Under the pieces are notes generated by a model. It saw only the letters and a program-made list of their open reading frames with translations, ran no database searches and was not told the origin of the DNA. This document shows, piece by piece, positions 12,650 through 21,841 of a stretch of DNA of 64,000 nt. Every line of letters begins with the position of its first letter. The stretch's first letter is position 1. The translations under genes were made by a program, and so were the position numbers. This stretch comes from Crocodylus rhombifer (taxonomy: Eukaryota > Chordata > Crocodylia > Crocodylidae): assembly GCA_038503035.1 (NCBI GenBank), contig JAVSML010024323.1, positions 124,001-188,000 on the forward strand, given 5' to 3'.

Positions 12650-13440
12650 ATATGTTACTGAGTATGACTGGGGAGGGATTTAAACTCCCACCCTAGCCTG
12701 CAGGGTTCCCAGCTGGGATCTTCCTGGCTTCTCCCCACCCCACTCAAGCAGCTGAGGTGGGGGATATTTGTCAGTGCTGTCTTACATACAGTTCAGTTTG
12801 TGGGTGTGTACAGGATGGTCTGGACAGGGATGCTCCTGCCTCGAGCAGGGACTGCACTAGATGTGACCCCTGCGGGTCCCTCCCAGCCCCACTCCTCTAG
12901 GATTCTGTGACCTGATCCAGAGAGAAATCCCTGTGCTGCTTCTCCAAGAATGGAGCATTTTAGGCCCCTGTTCAGAAAGAAGAGAGGGAAAGGCCTGGGG
13001 CCTGTTTCCGTGCCAGGACAGTCACAAGGGGCTGCATGAAGCTGAGGGTTAGACACACACACACACACCATGAAGTGAAGCAGGTCCCAGTGCTGCTCTC
13101 TGCCTGCTCTCTAGCTTCCCTTCCCTTTGGGCTTCCTGCAGCCATGAGCAAGGGTCAGGGCCTGTCCCCCTCAATGCTCCCCACCTGCTGTGTATTTTAA
13201 GGGGCCAGAGGGAATGAGAGGAATCTGACTTGCACCCTAGACATGCAGTGAGGAGACAGAGGATCCTTGCCGCCAGGCTCCTGTCCCTTTGAGGGTGCTG
13301 GCAAAGGGTGGCAACTGTCTGATCTCTGTGATGCTACAATGGGGAGAACACAGGTGTAGCCTGGGTATACACGGGTTTGTACTTCCCTCTCCAATTGAGG
13401 GAATTATTGGCAGGGCAGTGTGCTGTGGAGGGACACAACA
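12650..13440. other. GC-rich unclassified DNA
   Basis: About 0.8 kb of GC-rich sequence between the family A left end and the LTR-like block, with a short (CA)n run near 13,051. I see no gene; the open frames have no recognisable motif. Confidence 0.35.
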
Positions 13441-13599
13441 GCCCAGTAGCCCGCCTCCATCCCCTATAAAGTCAGGTCCAGTCAATCAATTATTTAACTA
13501 TATACAGATTTATTATTACAACAAAACCATTAAACGGGTAAGGACACATATATATATAATCTATGTACAAGTTTACAAAACAATAAACCCTATTTTATA

Positions 13600-13696
13600 C
13601 ACACACACACACATACATACACACACACACAAACACATATATATACATATATACACACGCACACACACATATGTATACAGATACACATATACATAC
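13600..13696 (+). repeat. CA/TA-rich microsatellite
   Basis: Impure (CA)n with TACA and (TA)n interruptions. It produces long spurious frames rich in Tyr, Thr and His on the plus strand and in Val and Cys on the minus strand. Confidence 0.9.
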
Positions 13697-13899
13697 CACA
13701 CCCAGCTGGGATGGGGAGACGGGGGCCTCCCCTGTGCGGACCTTCTCCAGGGTAACTTACTGCTACTCTGCAGTCCAGAGGGTTGCCTCTTGTTCTCCAG
13801 GTCTGCCCCTGCTGGGTTTTCCTGCCACCTGACTCTTCTGCTGCTGTCCTGGCTTAGGGCCACAGGCACTGCTGTGTGTAGTGGACGCTTCGCCTTATG

Positions 13900-14210
13900 C
13901 TAGGGGTTGGAGGCCTGGGCTTGGTCTGTTCCCGGACCCTCTGGGCTGCATCATCTGTACTGAGCTGCTGCCCTGTGTCAGCAGCTATAGATCTGAGCCA
14001 CTTCAAGTGGCTCCCAGGCTCTCATCCTCCATGCAGCGCCTCCTGCACCAAGCTCCCAGCCTTGTTCTGGGGGTAGAGGACCTGAGCCTCCCCAGGGGCT
14101 CCAAAGAGCTTGCTCCATGCACCGGCCTGTGTACCGTGTCTCTGACCGCACACCAGAGGTTGCAGACCTGAGCTGCTTCATGCAGCTCCCAGGGTCTGGA
14201 CACTGTGCAC
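13900..14210. repeat. Degenerate tandem repeat, unit about 85 bp
   Basis: Recurring words of the form GACCTGAGC(C/T)... followed by GGCTCCCAGG or CAGCTCCCAGG recur near 13,905, 13,990, 14,078 and 14,165. Units are strongly diverged. They lie inside the putative transcribed part of a minus-strand LTR. Confidence 0.4.
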
Positions 14211-14605
14211 TGAGAACCTAACTGCTAGAGCTGTCCCCTGCTCCCCACTGATAGAAGTCTTCAGGGGCTCTTGCTGGACTACTGCTTTGCCCTGCTGAGC
14301 AGCTCTCCTCAGCTCTTTTAAACCCCACTCTTCTCTCTTCTTGGTCCTCAACACATTTGCCCCTTGTGCTGGGCACATAGCTCCTTTTATATATGCTCCA
14401 GGGCTTCGGCCCTGAAGTCTTCTGGACCTGACAGTTTGTAGTCTTCAATCAGGTCTGGGAGAGCTCCTCTCTCCCTACCCTCAGAAAAGGGGAGTGATGT
14501 TATTTCTCTTGCTGCCTCCTGTTTGGTGGATGGGCTCCACCAATCAAAACAGCAGGATCTCAAGCCTGGGATTCAACCCAAGTTCTGAAATGTAAGCCTG
14601 CTACA

Positions 14606-15170
14606 CGGGGCATTCAGAAGTGGGTGTCGGACCTGGGGACACCTACTTCTCCTCCTGCCAGGGCCATGCTTGGGCCCAGGCTGGTGCAGGGCTGGTGTCC
14701 CTGGGGCAGGGGAAGTCAGTGGAACCAATCAGGAGACAAGCAGGAATTGCCCTCCCCAAAACCCCACTGCTGACTCTGCCTGAGTCACTCTCACCCACCT
14801 CTGGGGAGCTGTGGCCACTGCCGGGGATGTTGCTGGCGCTCACCCGCAAAGTTACTGGTCACTGCAGCTGCCTGAACAGAGCTTTCTCTTTCAGACCATC
14901 CAGCCTAGTAGCTGGGCCCCGCGCTAGAAGCAGTGGCAGAGCTTGGCATGGCCCAGAGCAGTAGCAGTGGCAGGTCCTCCAGGAGGAGCCAGCTGGCCTC
15001 CATGGCACCTGGGCCAGCCTGCACCTGGACATCCAGCAGCTCTGTAGCCACTGCAGGGCTGCCCAGCTGAGCAGCACACCCAGGCACAGTGCCTGGAGCA
15101 GCTGTGTGTGCATTGCAAGCAGGAAAGCAGACCCGGGGTCTCCCTGGCCTGACCTGGCTGGGGCCACTTC
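14606..15170. other. GC-rich unclassified DNA
   Basis: About 0.56 kb of GC-rich sequence between the LTR-like block and the family A right end. It may be part of the family A interior. I see no gene; opposing open frames here are composition artefacts. Confidence 0.35.
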
Positions 15171-15177
15171 CCTGCTT

Positions 15178-15276
15178 GATGCAAATCATCCTGGGATGCT
15201 GGAGGACTGTGAGTTAATTTAAGCCAGGAAGGGGTCTGGGACAGAAGTTCTATAAACCAGTTTGACCTAAATCAGT
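15178..15276 (+). mobile_element. Family A element, right-end module
   Basis: From CATCCTGGGATGCTGGAGGA to the gap this aligns with about 6262-6360 of the compact copy, including TCTGGGACAGAA and ATAAACCAGTTTGACC-type words. The terminal 130 bp expected after it are absent, either lost in the N gap or deleted. Confidence 0.55.
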
Positions 15277-15286
15277 NNNNNNNNNN
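15277..15286. other. Assembly gap of 10 N
   Basis: Ten consecutive N. The true gap length is unknown. It falls inside the family A right-end module, just upstream of the ERV. Confidence 0.99.
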
Positions 15287-15445
15287 ACTACAGGGGCTTG
15301 GGCTGAAGAACTGAGGCTCAGGGGTAACTTTAGGTTAATTGATTAGAAAACAAGGCCCAAAGCCTGCTGGCACGGAGTCTGGGACTGGAGCCAGAGCTAT
15401 AGGGGAGCTGAAAAGGTATATGGGGAGAGGAGGGAAAAATGGGAC

Positions 15446-15923
15446 TGTTGGTGTCACTGGGTATAACCCTAGGTAACTCAGAGGGATGCAAGACCACGAG
15501 TGTTGATGAAGCCCCTCTGCTCTAGGCCCAGGCGAGCCAGGCCCCCCCCCCCCGAATCTTTGTAACCCTTTCTTTGAACTTTTGTAACCTCCTGTAATAC
15601 TGGAAAACAGGATGAGTAGCAAGCAAGCTGAAACTCCCTAAAAACTGTTATCTGTGGAATGCAAGGGCACCACTCAGAGAGAGAAGGGAGGAGGGAAAGG
15701 GGGGGGCAGCTAGTGGAAAATTACTGCAGAAAATGACCAGGATATAAATATACACTGTTGCAGGGCTAGGCGTGCGGGATTTGAGACCATACAGTCTCCC
15801 TGCGCCTTTTACTTGAGCTCAAATAAACTCTGTCTACTTCTCCCCACAGTGTGTTTATTGGTGCGACAACACCGGGCAACAAACCCAATTGTTGCCTCCC
15901 TCAGGCACCTTGTGCCGGCAACA
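15446..15923 (+). repeat. ERV 5' LTR
   Basis: Ends TGTTG...CAACA form a perfect 5-bp inverted repeat. TATAAATA at 15,743-15,750 is the likely promoter core and AATAAA at 15,822-15,827 the polyadenylation signal. U3 holds a poly-C run near 15,541 and a G run near 15,702, both of which differ in length from the 3' copy. Length is 478 bp. Confidence 0.92.
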
Positions 15924-15928
15924 GTTTT

Positions 15929-15946
15929 TGGCGCCCAACGTGGGGC
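15929..15946 (+). other. Primer binding site, tRNA-Lys1,2 type
   Basis: TGGCGCCCAACGTGGGGC lies 5 bp after the LTR end and is an 18-base match to the complement of the 3' end of tRNA-Lys1,2. This primer is typical of several betaretroviruses and lentiviruses, whereas gammaretroviruses usually use proline or other tRNAs, so it contrasts with the gamma-like genes. Confidence 0.88.
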
Positions 15947-16146
15947 TCGAGGCTAACATTTCGCCTTGCCTGGATCCCTCCTGGGGTCGACAACTTGAGG
16001 CAACAACCGACACCCAGTGTGCACCGGTGGTTTCATCGGGGGCCTCGGCGGAGACATGGTTTGATTGACCCCGGAGGGCACAACGGTGCAACGCGCTCAA
16101 ATAGTGGAGAAGCGATCGTGGGCGACGGTGTGGAACCGGTCCCTCG

Positions 16147-16160
16147 GACAAGGTAGGATA
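16147..16160 (+). promoter_or_regulatory. Candidate major splice donor
   Basis: ACAAGGTAGGA with GT at 16,153-16,154 is a good donor match in the untranslated leader, placed where retroviruses put the donor used for env mRNA. Its use is inferred. Confidence 0.45.
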
Positions 16161-16181
16161 AGCTCAGCAGTCTGATCATTG

Positions 16182-16243
16182 CCTGTTAAGACCTGGGGAT
16201 GCCCAGTGTCTCCCTGTTAGGGCCTGGGGATGCCCAGTGTCTC
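16182..16243 (+). repeat. Two-unit 31-bp tandem repeat in ERV leader
   Basis: Units 16,182-16,212 and 16,213-16,243 share CCTGGGGATGCCCAGTGTCT and differ at a few positions. They lie between the candidate splice donor and gag, the usual place of packaging signals, but nothing more can be shown. Confidence 0.8.
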
Positions 16244-16251
16244 CCTGGTAT

Positions 16252-16620
16252 ATGGGGCAGGGACAGAGTACGGTTGGCAGGGCACGGTGTACACCCTTAG
16301 AATGCATTCTGACTAATTGGAAACTGTTTAAGTCAGATCTAATGACTAAAAATAATCTTAAAAGGTTCTGTACAGTGGAATGGCCTCAATATCAACTGGA
16401 GGATCAGGAAAGGTGGCCTCCGGAAGGGTCAATTAACTATAATACAATCCTCCAATTACTCCTGTTTTGTCAGCGGACGGGTAAGTGGAATGAACACTTG
16501 TATGCACAATTGTTTATGGCTTTACGAAATAAGACAGATATTTTGCAGAAGTGTAATTTGACTCCGACAGGATCGGTAGTTGTCAGTGTTGAGTCTCAGC
16601 ATTCCCCCCAACGACTGTAA
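16252..16620 (+). pseudogene. gag: ERV gag, matrix part
   Basis: Encodes the N-terminal, membrane-binding part of Gag. I chose the ATG at 16,252 because it gives MGQGQS, an N-myristoylation motif like those of gammaretroviral matrix proteins. An in-frame Met five codons upstream would hide the glycine. The 122-residue frame contains a WKLF-type helix start and a CTVEWPQY segment of gamma matrix character. It ends at TAA 16,618-16,620, and the next gag segment begins in another frame with an ATG that overlaps this stop, so one indel near 16.6 kb probably separates two once-continuous parts. The break prevents a full polyprotein. Confidence 0.8.
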
Positions 16621-17654
16621 TGCCAGAGTCGGTGTCCCCTTCGGCTTTAACACCTCCACCATATAAAGATCAGATGCCCCCAGTTCCAGAGATTCCTCCC
16701 TCAGTGGGATTTTATCCTTTACTTACTGAAACTGTAATAGCCCGGCCTGGAGCAGATGGGCGTGCAGCCCAGACCATGCAAGTATACACCCATGTACCTT
16801 TTAATCCGGTGGACCTGGTGGCTTTTAAGGCACAGGCTGGAGAATTTTCAACTAACCCGAGTAAGTTTATCTCTGTCTTTGAGGGATGTTTAGCTAGTCA
16901 CAAGCCTGATTGGGACAATTGTAATATCCTTATGCGAACCTTATTATCTGAAGTAGAGCGGAATCAAGTTATTTCCAAAGCAAGGGAGGAAGCACAGCGG
17001 AGGCATGAAAGGGATCCTGTCAATGTTCCTGGTCCGGCAGATGTGGTTCCCCTAGCAGACCCTAGATGGGACCCTAACAACCCTGTGGATCACACCCGTC
17101 TTACCTCTTACAAAGAACTGCTTATGTATGGGCTCAGGCACTCGGCTGTCTGACATAATAATTGGGCAAACCCGTACGAAATAGTACAGGAGCCGAAGGA
17201 AAGTCCAGTTGCGTTCCTGCAGCGCATCCGGGACGCCATTCAGCAAAATACCAATGCAGACCCTGATGACCAGGCGATGGAGGCGATTATAAAGGGTATT
17301 TTTACCAGCCGCGCAGCCCCTGATATAAAGCGGAAATTACAAAAAAAGGAAGACTTAATGGGTATGTCTGTAGCACAAATCCTGGAGACTGCAAACAGGG
17401 CGTATACCCTCAGAAAGGAAGAAGAGGAAAAGAGACAAGTTAGAATGCTAGTAGCAGCAGTACAGGCTGGAGTCAGAGAAAGGCCACAAGAAGGTGGGAG
17501 AGGCAGGAATATAAGGGGTCGTGGGCGCAGGCGCCCTGGCCCACAAGAAAGACGCCTGGGACGGAACCAGTGTGCCTTATGTCGGCAAGAGGGACACTGG
17601 AAGAATGAATGCCCAGAGAAAGGGAGAGACTGTACTCCTGTAATAGCAGCGTAA
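16620..17654 (+). pseudogene. gag: ERV gag, p12-like, capsid and nucleocapsid part
   Basis: Carries a PPPY late-domain motif at residues 12-15 (16,653-16,664), followed by a capsid-like region ending in a WDPNNP...SYKELLMYG stretch. A TGA at 17,151-17,153 interrupts the frame, which then continues through a major-homology-like segment (about 17,178-17,237, with QEPKESPVAFLQRIRDA). After a charged KEEEEKR region and an Arg/Gly-rich stretch there is a single CCHC zinc knuckle, CALCRQEGHWKNEC (17,571-17,612), spacing C-X2-C-X4-H-X4-C. One knuckle is typical of gammaretroviral nucleocapsid. Ends at TAA 17,652-17,654. Confidence 0.88.
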
Positions 17655-17712
17655 GGACAGGAGTAGGGGTGTCAGGGGAAACGGACCACCCCACCCCCGG
17701 AACCCCGAGTAA
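17640..17712 (+). promoter_or_regulatory. Gag-pol junction, possible stop-readthrough site
   Basis: Gag and protease are in the same frame, separated by TAA (17,652-17,654) and TAG (17,664-17,666). The TAG is followed by GGG and a short spacer, then a proline-rich stretch leading into protease. Same-frame readthrough of a UAG G context is how gammaretroviruses make Gag-Pol. Here the extra upstream TAA is either a later mutation or the true gag end. Confidence 0.5.
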
Positions 17713-18164
17713 AAATGCGGGTGGGGAATCCAGAAATTGATTTTTTGGTAGACTCTGGGGCAGCACGGACTGCTGTAAATCAACCTCTTCAACTTCCCGT
17801 AGCGGACTCTCTCACCGTGGTAAGTGCCACGGGAAAAAAGACTCAGTGCCCAGTGTATGCTCCTGCAGAATGTGCTCTGGGAGACCAGGCTCTTTCTCAC
17901 AAATTGGTCTACCTTCCAGATTGCCCAACAGCCCTGCTAGGACGAGACCTGCTTTGTCGATTAGGTGCATCACTGCATTTTACCCAGGATGAAATAACCC
18001 TCACATTGCCCTCTGAAAATACATGGTTAATGACCCTCGCGATTGAACCCTTGGCTATGAATGCCCCCTCCCCCCCCCGAGTGGAACCAGTGGGAAGACC
18101 AGGTATACCCTTTGGTGTGGGCAAGGGGGGTCCCCAAAAAGGCTACACATCAAACCCCCATTAA
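17667..18164 (+). pseudogene. pro: ERV protease remnant
   Basis: Retroviral aspartic protease, which cleaves Gag and Gag-Pol. The catalytic DSGA lies at 17,751-17,762, preceded by IDFLV. A GRDLLCRLGA segment near 17,940 is the conserved C-terminal G-R-D region of these enzymes. The region is same-frame with gag and open to TAA 18,162-18,164. The Met at 17,715 is internal, as protease would come from a Gag-Pol precursor. The RT that follows lies in another frame, so an indel sits near 18,120-18,170. Confidence 0.85.
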
Positions 18165-18642
18165 TATCCAACTACTGCCGGGAAAAGGTCTGGTATGAAT
18201 CAAGCAGTACCCAATCAAAAAGGAAGCCAGAGAGGGACTGCAGGAGACTATAGACCGTTTCCTAAAGTACGGCATACTGCGAGAGTGTCAGTCAGCCTGG
18301 AACACTCCTATCTTGCTTGTACTAAAGCCTGATGGCACATATCGACTGGTGCAGGACCTAAGGGCGTTTAACGAACGGGTTAAAACTATTCATCCACTCA
18401 TCCCAAACCCATATACCTTGCTGGCCTCCATTGCGGGGCAGTATACTCATTTCTCAGTTCTTGATTTGAAAGATGCTTTCTTTACGATTCCAGTTGACAC
18501 CCCCTCTCAGGAGATATTCTCTTTTGAATGGGAGGACAGAAAAAGAATTAAGAAACAACTTTGTTGGACAGTATTAGCCCAGGGATTTAAGAACTCTCCC
18601 ACCCTTTTTGGCCAGTCCTTAGCTAAAGACTTGGAGGAGTAG
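18165..18642 (+). pseudogene. pol: ERV reverse transcriptase, N-terminal part only
   Basis: Contains the fingers and first palm motifs of gamma-like RT: a KQYPIKKEA entry, LKPDGTYRLVQDLRAFN, motif A LDLKDAFF with the first catalytic Asp at 18,463-18,465, and a LAQGFKNSPTLF motif B. A TGA at 18,196-18,198 lies upstream, and the frame closes at TAG 18,640-18,642 before the Y-x-D-D motif C. No YxDD, connection or RNase H sequence follows; within about 100 bp the sequence is integrase. A deletion of roughly 1.3 kb is inferred. Catalytically dead. Confidence 0.9.
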
Positions 18643-18735
18643 AATAATGAGCGTGAAGTCCTCTTGTTAAAAGGAGGGATGGCTCTGCTCCACTGACGGG
18701 AAGATCCTCCTACCAAAGAGCCTGACCCGGCCGGT

Positions 18736-19509
18736 GCTGCAATGGCTACATCAAACTACTCACGCCGGAAGAGAAGCTCTCACTCAGTTAATGAACAAAT
18801 ATTTTCTAACCTCTGGACTTCGACCTCTGGCCTCCCAGATACAGGCCAGCTGTTCAATTTGTCAAAAGAATAACCCTTGACCCGGTCTCTCAGTACCTCC
18901 AGCCACTTTGGAACCTACCCCAGGCCCAGGACTAGTTTGGCAAATAGATTTTACTGAGTTCCCCCGAACTCAAGGATTCAAGTATCTCATTATAGTAGAT
19001 CGATTCAGTGGATGGCCTGAAGCCTTTCCGTGTTGCAATTGTACAGCCAAAACTGTAGCTCTAAAATTCGTCCGGGAGATTATTCCCCGCTTCGGACTTC
19101 CCCAGTGGATGGAATCTGACAATGGAACACATTTCACTTCAAAGATCATCCAAAACATCTCAGATGCCTTACAGATCCCCTGGAACTCCATACTGTATGG
19201 TGACCACAGGCTAGTGGCGTAGTAGAATGTACAAATCAGACCCTCAAGCGTCATCTATCAAAGACCTGCCAGGAGGCTTCTCTGCAATGGCCCGATGCTT
19301 TGCCCCTTGCTCTGCTTCGCATCTGTGCCCTCCCCAAGGGAAGATTAGGGCTTAGCCCCTTTGAGATTATGTTTGGAAGGGCATGGCCTATGAACGGGAC
19401 GCCAGTTCTAGCAGGGGAGTGGGAAATAGGATGTAATATTTTGTCACGGTATATGTGCTCTCTGTCTGCTGTTCTTTCTTCTCTCCATAGGTACACTAAA
19501 GACCTGTAG
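18736..19509 (+). pseudogene. pol: ERV integrase remnant
   Basis: Integrase inserts viral DNA into the host genome. Zinc-binding His at 18,749-18,751 and 18,761-18,763 and Cys at 18,851-18,853 and 18,860-18,862 make up the HHCC domain. A TGA interrupts at 18,878-18,880. The catalytic core keeps the first Asp (QIDFTEF, 18,947-18,949), the second (ESDNGTHF, 19,118-19,120) and the Glu (VVECTNQTLK, 19,225-19,227). The Glu is in another frame, so a frameshift lies near 19,200. A GLSPFEIMFGRAWP segment follows, as in gammaretroviral integrases. Ends at 19,509. All DDE residues are present but not in one frame. Confidence 0.9.
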
Positions 19510-19522
19510 CCTCTTCTGCTGG

Positions 19523-20072
19523 ATGGGGTTTCTTGCCCCTCCCCTTCGAGTTCTAACCCACCTCCCACCTGGCCGCCCAAGACGACAAAGATCCCTCTAT
19601 GCAACTCTGCCACCTATTAGTGAGGGAGACAGATTTGGCATGATCCTTCTCCCATCGTATGGAGTGGGCCGGTTAGCCAAGCTGTATCGTCAACTTTCTG
19701 CGTTTCTTACAAAATTTGCCAATGTCACTCTAGCTATTGAAAAGAGCCTTAACTCTGAGATTTATCAACTTTGTTTATTATCTCTTCAAAACCGTCAGGC
19801 TCTAGATTATGTCTTAGCATCTCGGGGGGCGGGGGGTATATGCTCTAATTGGGAACGAATGTTGTACTTATATTCCAGAAAATTCCCAAGATATTAACAA
19901 ACACATTTTGTCAGCCGAACAGGCTTTTGAGCAGTGGAAAAGTCAGGAACATGAACCCACTGTTTTCAATTCTCTCTGGAGCTGGTTGCCCAACCTCGGA
20001 GGCCTAGGAACGGGCATCCTTCACCTCCTGGTCACCGGTGTTGTGTTGTGTTTAATTACAGCACACAAATAA
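19523..20072 (+). pseudogene. env: ERV envelope remnant, transmembrane subunit
   Basis: Only the end of the surface subunit and the transmembrane subunit remain. A furin-type RPRRQR site (19,574-19,591) precedes a hydrophobic stretch, a helical region, an SLQNRQALD segment (19,781-19,807) where gamma-like envelopes have their immunosuppressive-domain motif, and a C-X(5-6)-CC motif (Cys 19,841-19,843 and 19,860-19,865). The last two cysteines are in a different frame, so a small indel lies between them. In that second frame a membrane span (LLVTGVVLCLIT) and a very short tail end at TAA 20,070-20,072. The missing surface subunit (about 1.2 kb) removes receptor binding, so the remnant is non-functional. 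Confidence 0.82.
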
Positions 20073-20227
20073 GAGGAGGGTAATGCCCTCCTATGCAAAG
20101 TCTGTGTATCACCCTCCCCGAGCGCTTCACTATACCCCTGCATTGAAGATCCCAGTTCCCAAACACTTAATCACCTTTTATCTTCAGAATATGAGAAAAC
20201 TCAGCCAAAACTTTGTTGAGTATTCTC

Positions 20228-20239
20228 AAAGCGGGGAGT
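20228..20239 (+). other. Polypurine tract
   Basis: AAAGCGGGGAG directly abuts the 3' LTR, in the position of the plus-strand primer. One C interrupts it. Confidence 0.7.
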
Positions 20240-20722
20240 TGTTGGTGTCACTGGGCATAACCCTAGGTAACTCAGAGGGATGGAAGACCACGAGTGTCGA
20301 TGAAGCCCCTCTCCTCTAGGCCCAGGTGAGCCAGGGCCCCCCCCCCCAACCTTTGTAACCCTTTCTTTGAACTTTTGTAACCTCCTGTAATACTGGAAAA
20401 CAGGATGAGTAGCAAGCAAGCTGAAACTCCCTAAAAATTGTTATCTGTGGAATGCAAGGGCACCGCTCAGAGAGAGAAGGGAGGAGGGAAAGTGGGGGGG
20501 GGGGCAACTAGTGGAAAACTACTGCAGAAAATGACCAGGATATAAATATACACTGTTGCAGGGCTAGGCGCGCGGGATTTGAGACCATACAGTCTCCCTG
20601 CGCCTTTTACTTGAGCTCAAATAAACTCTGTCTACTTCTCCCCCCAGCGTGTTTATTGGCGCGACACATACCGGGCAACGAATCCAATTATTGCCTCCCT
20701 TGGGCACCTTGTGCCAGCAACA
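20240..20722 (+). repeat. ERV 3' LTR
   Basis: Same structure as the 5' copy: TATAAATA within 20,541-20,550, AATAAA 20,620-20,625, ends TGTTG/CAACA. Length 483 bp. By hand it has about 21 substitutions plus length changes in the C and G runs relative to the 5' LTR. Confidence 0.92.
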
Positions 20723-20945
20723 GAACTAAAAGGAAAGTGTGGGTGTTAAAAAGAGGGGCTCTGGGTGTGAGGAGCCAGAGGATGGCTCTGGAGGAGCTAA
20801 AGGAGTGGCAGTAGGTGCTGGAAGCTGGAGAGAACTGCAGAACTGCTAATAGGAGCTGGGAAGCTGCAGGGGAAGCCTGAAAGCAGAGAAACAGGCAGGG
20901 AAAAAAATCACAGGAAAAGCAGCAGGGACAGCAGGGAAGCAAGGA
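20723..20945. other. Purine-rich ERV 3' flank
   Basis: A G/A-rich segment after the 3' LTR. It resembles in composition the G/A-rich segment left of the 5' LTR (15,290-15,445), so the ERV may sit inside an older repeat. No gene seen. Confidence 0.35.
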
Positions 20946-21841
20946 GAGGCTGAGAGGTGGCAGAAGAGGGGAGATGGAATTGGGAGGAGATGGGGAAACT
21001 AGCAGAGAGTGGGGAACTGGAACTGAGAGAGGGAGAGAATGAGGCTGGAATTTAAGGTAGGGAAGGGACTGGGATTCAGTAAAATATGACTCAGCTTGGG
21101 GTTGCAGATGACAGTGGTTTTATTGATCAGGGGAGATGGTGACACAATGCCAAGTTGGTTCCCTTGCACCCACACCCACACACAATGGCAGCAGGGGTTA
21201 GACAGGTGCAGGGGTTGAAGTCCACCGAAGTCCAGGAGGAGACAGAGAAAGAGTCCAAATTGTAGGAGGAGGTATGCAGGTAATATCTACCTATCCCAGG
21301 CTGGAAGTTGATCCTCCATAGCCAGTTGGGGTTTCCTTCAGCTTGGTGTTGTCCAGAGGGGGTTGCTGGGGGCCTCCGGGGTGGATAGGTGAAATGAAGC
21401 TGGTCTGGTCTGGATGGAAATGGCGTTCCCACTGGGTCTGTCTTCACTGCCCCTCTTTATAGGGGAAGACCGTGCGTGACCCTAGTGACAGGAGGCATGG
21501 CTAGGCAAGGGTCAGCCCCTGGTGTACTGAGCATGTGTGCTCTATGGAGGGATGTGCAGTTTTGGGTGTCTGTAATGGTACGGTACAATGGTAGAGTTGC
21601 TGGTTCTGTAGGGTTTTTCACTTTTCAAATGCTGGCCTTGTCTCTTTTCCTGGGTGAGGTCCAATAGTTCCTGGATGAATCAATGCAAGGTGGTGGCCCA
21701 GTCATTACAGGCCATTCAGCAGAGGCCTGCTACCATTGTTTCTCATTCATCCAGGAATCAATTTACACGGGAGGGGTACAATGAATCATATTGTTGCAAC
21801 ATGGGATGCCCAGGCAGAGGACAGAAGCTGGAGGCTTGACA
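20946..21841 (-). mobile_element. LTR-like retroelement relic, minus strand
   Basis: On the minus strand a TATA-like CCCCTATAAAGAGG (21,452-21,466) is followed about 333 bp later by AATAAA (plus TTTATT, 21,119-21,124). This is the same spacing as the 6.7-8.6 kb block. The right edge may start TGTCAAGCCTCC at 21,841. Left edge uncertain and no internal genes seen; probably a solo LTR. Confidence 0.35.

Larger units (their letters stand above)
13450..14605 (-). mobile_element. LTR-like relic, minus strand, with tandem repeats
   Basis: On the minus strand the block would start TGTAGCAGGCTTACA (from 14,605). It has a CCAAT-type site near 14,540, a TATA-like GCATATATAAAAGGAG (14,381-14,396) and an AATAAA (plus TTTATT, 13,509-13,514). 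Between TATA and polyadenylation signal lie about four degenerate units of roughly 85 bp (13,900-14,210) and a CA-rich tract. This fits a solo LTR with an expanded transcribed region. The left edge is not fixed. A 204-codon frame on the plus strand crosses the CA-rich tract and is not a gene. Confidence 0.35.
15446..20722 (+). mobile_element. Gamma-like endogenous retrovirus, defective
   Basis: A 5.3-kb provirus with paired LTRs, a tRNA-Lys1,2-type primer site, gag, pro, pol and env remnants in order, and a purine tract before the 3' LTR. Gag (N-terminal MGQ, PPPY, one CCHC knuckle), protease (DSGA), RT, integrase and a transmembrane remnant with a CX6CC-like motif all point to a class I, gammaretrovirus-like element. 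The internal region is about 4.3 kb, roughly 3 kb shorter than usual, because the end of RT, RNase H and nearly all of the surface subunit are missing. Stops and frameshifts occur in every gene. Hand comparison of the LTRs gives about 21 substitutions in about 470 aligned bases. Flanks GGAC and GAAC could be a 4-bp target duplication with one mismatch. Confidence 0.93.

Noticed and set aside
13289..13903. 204-codon open frame, plus strand
   Set aside because: It crosses the CA/TA microsatellite and a GC-rich LTR-like block. Its Thr/His/Tyr-rich middle is translated repeat and there is no protein motif.
20083..20319. 78-codon frame after ERV env
   Set aside because: It runs from the region after env into the 3' LTR and has no accessory-gene features.
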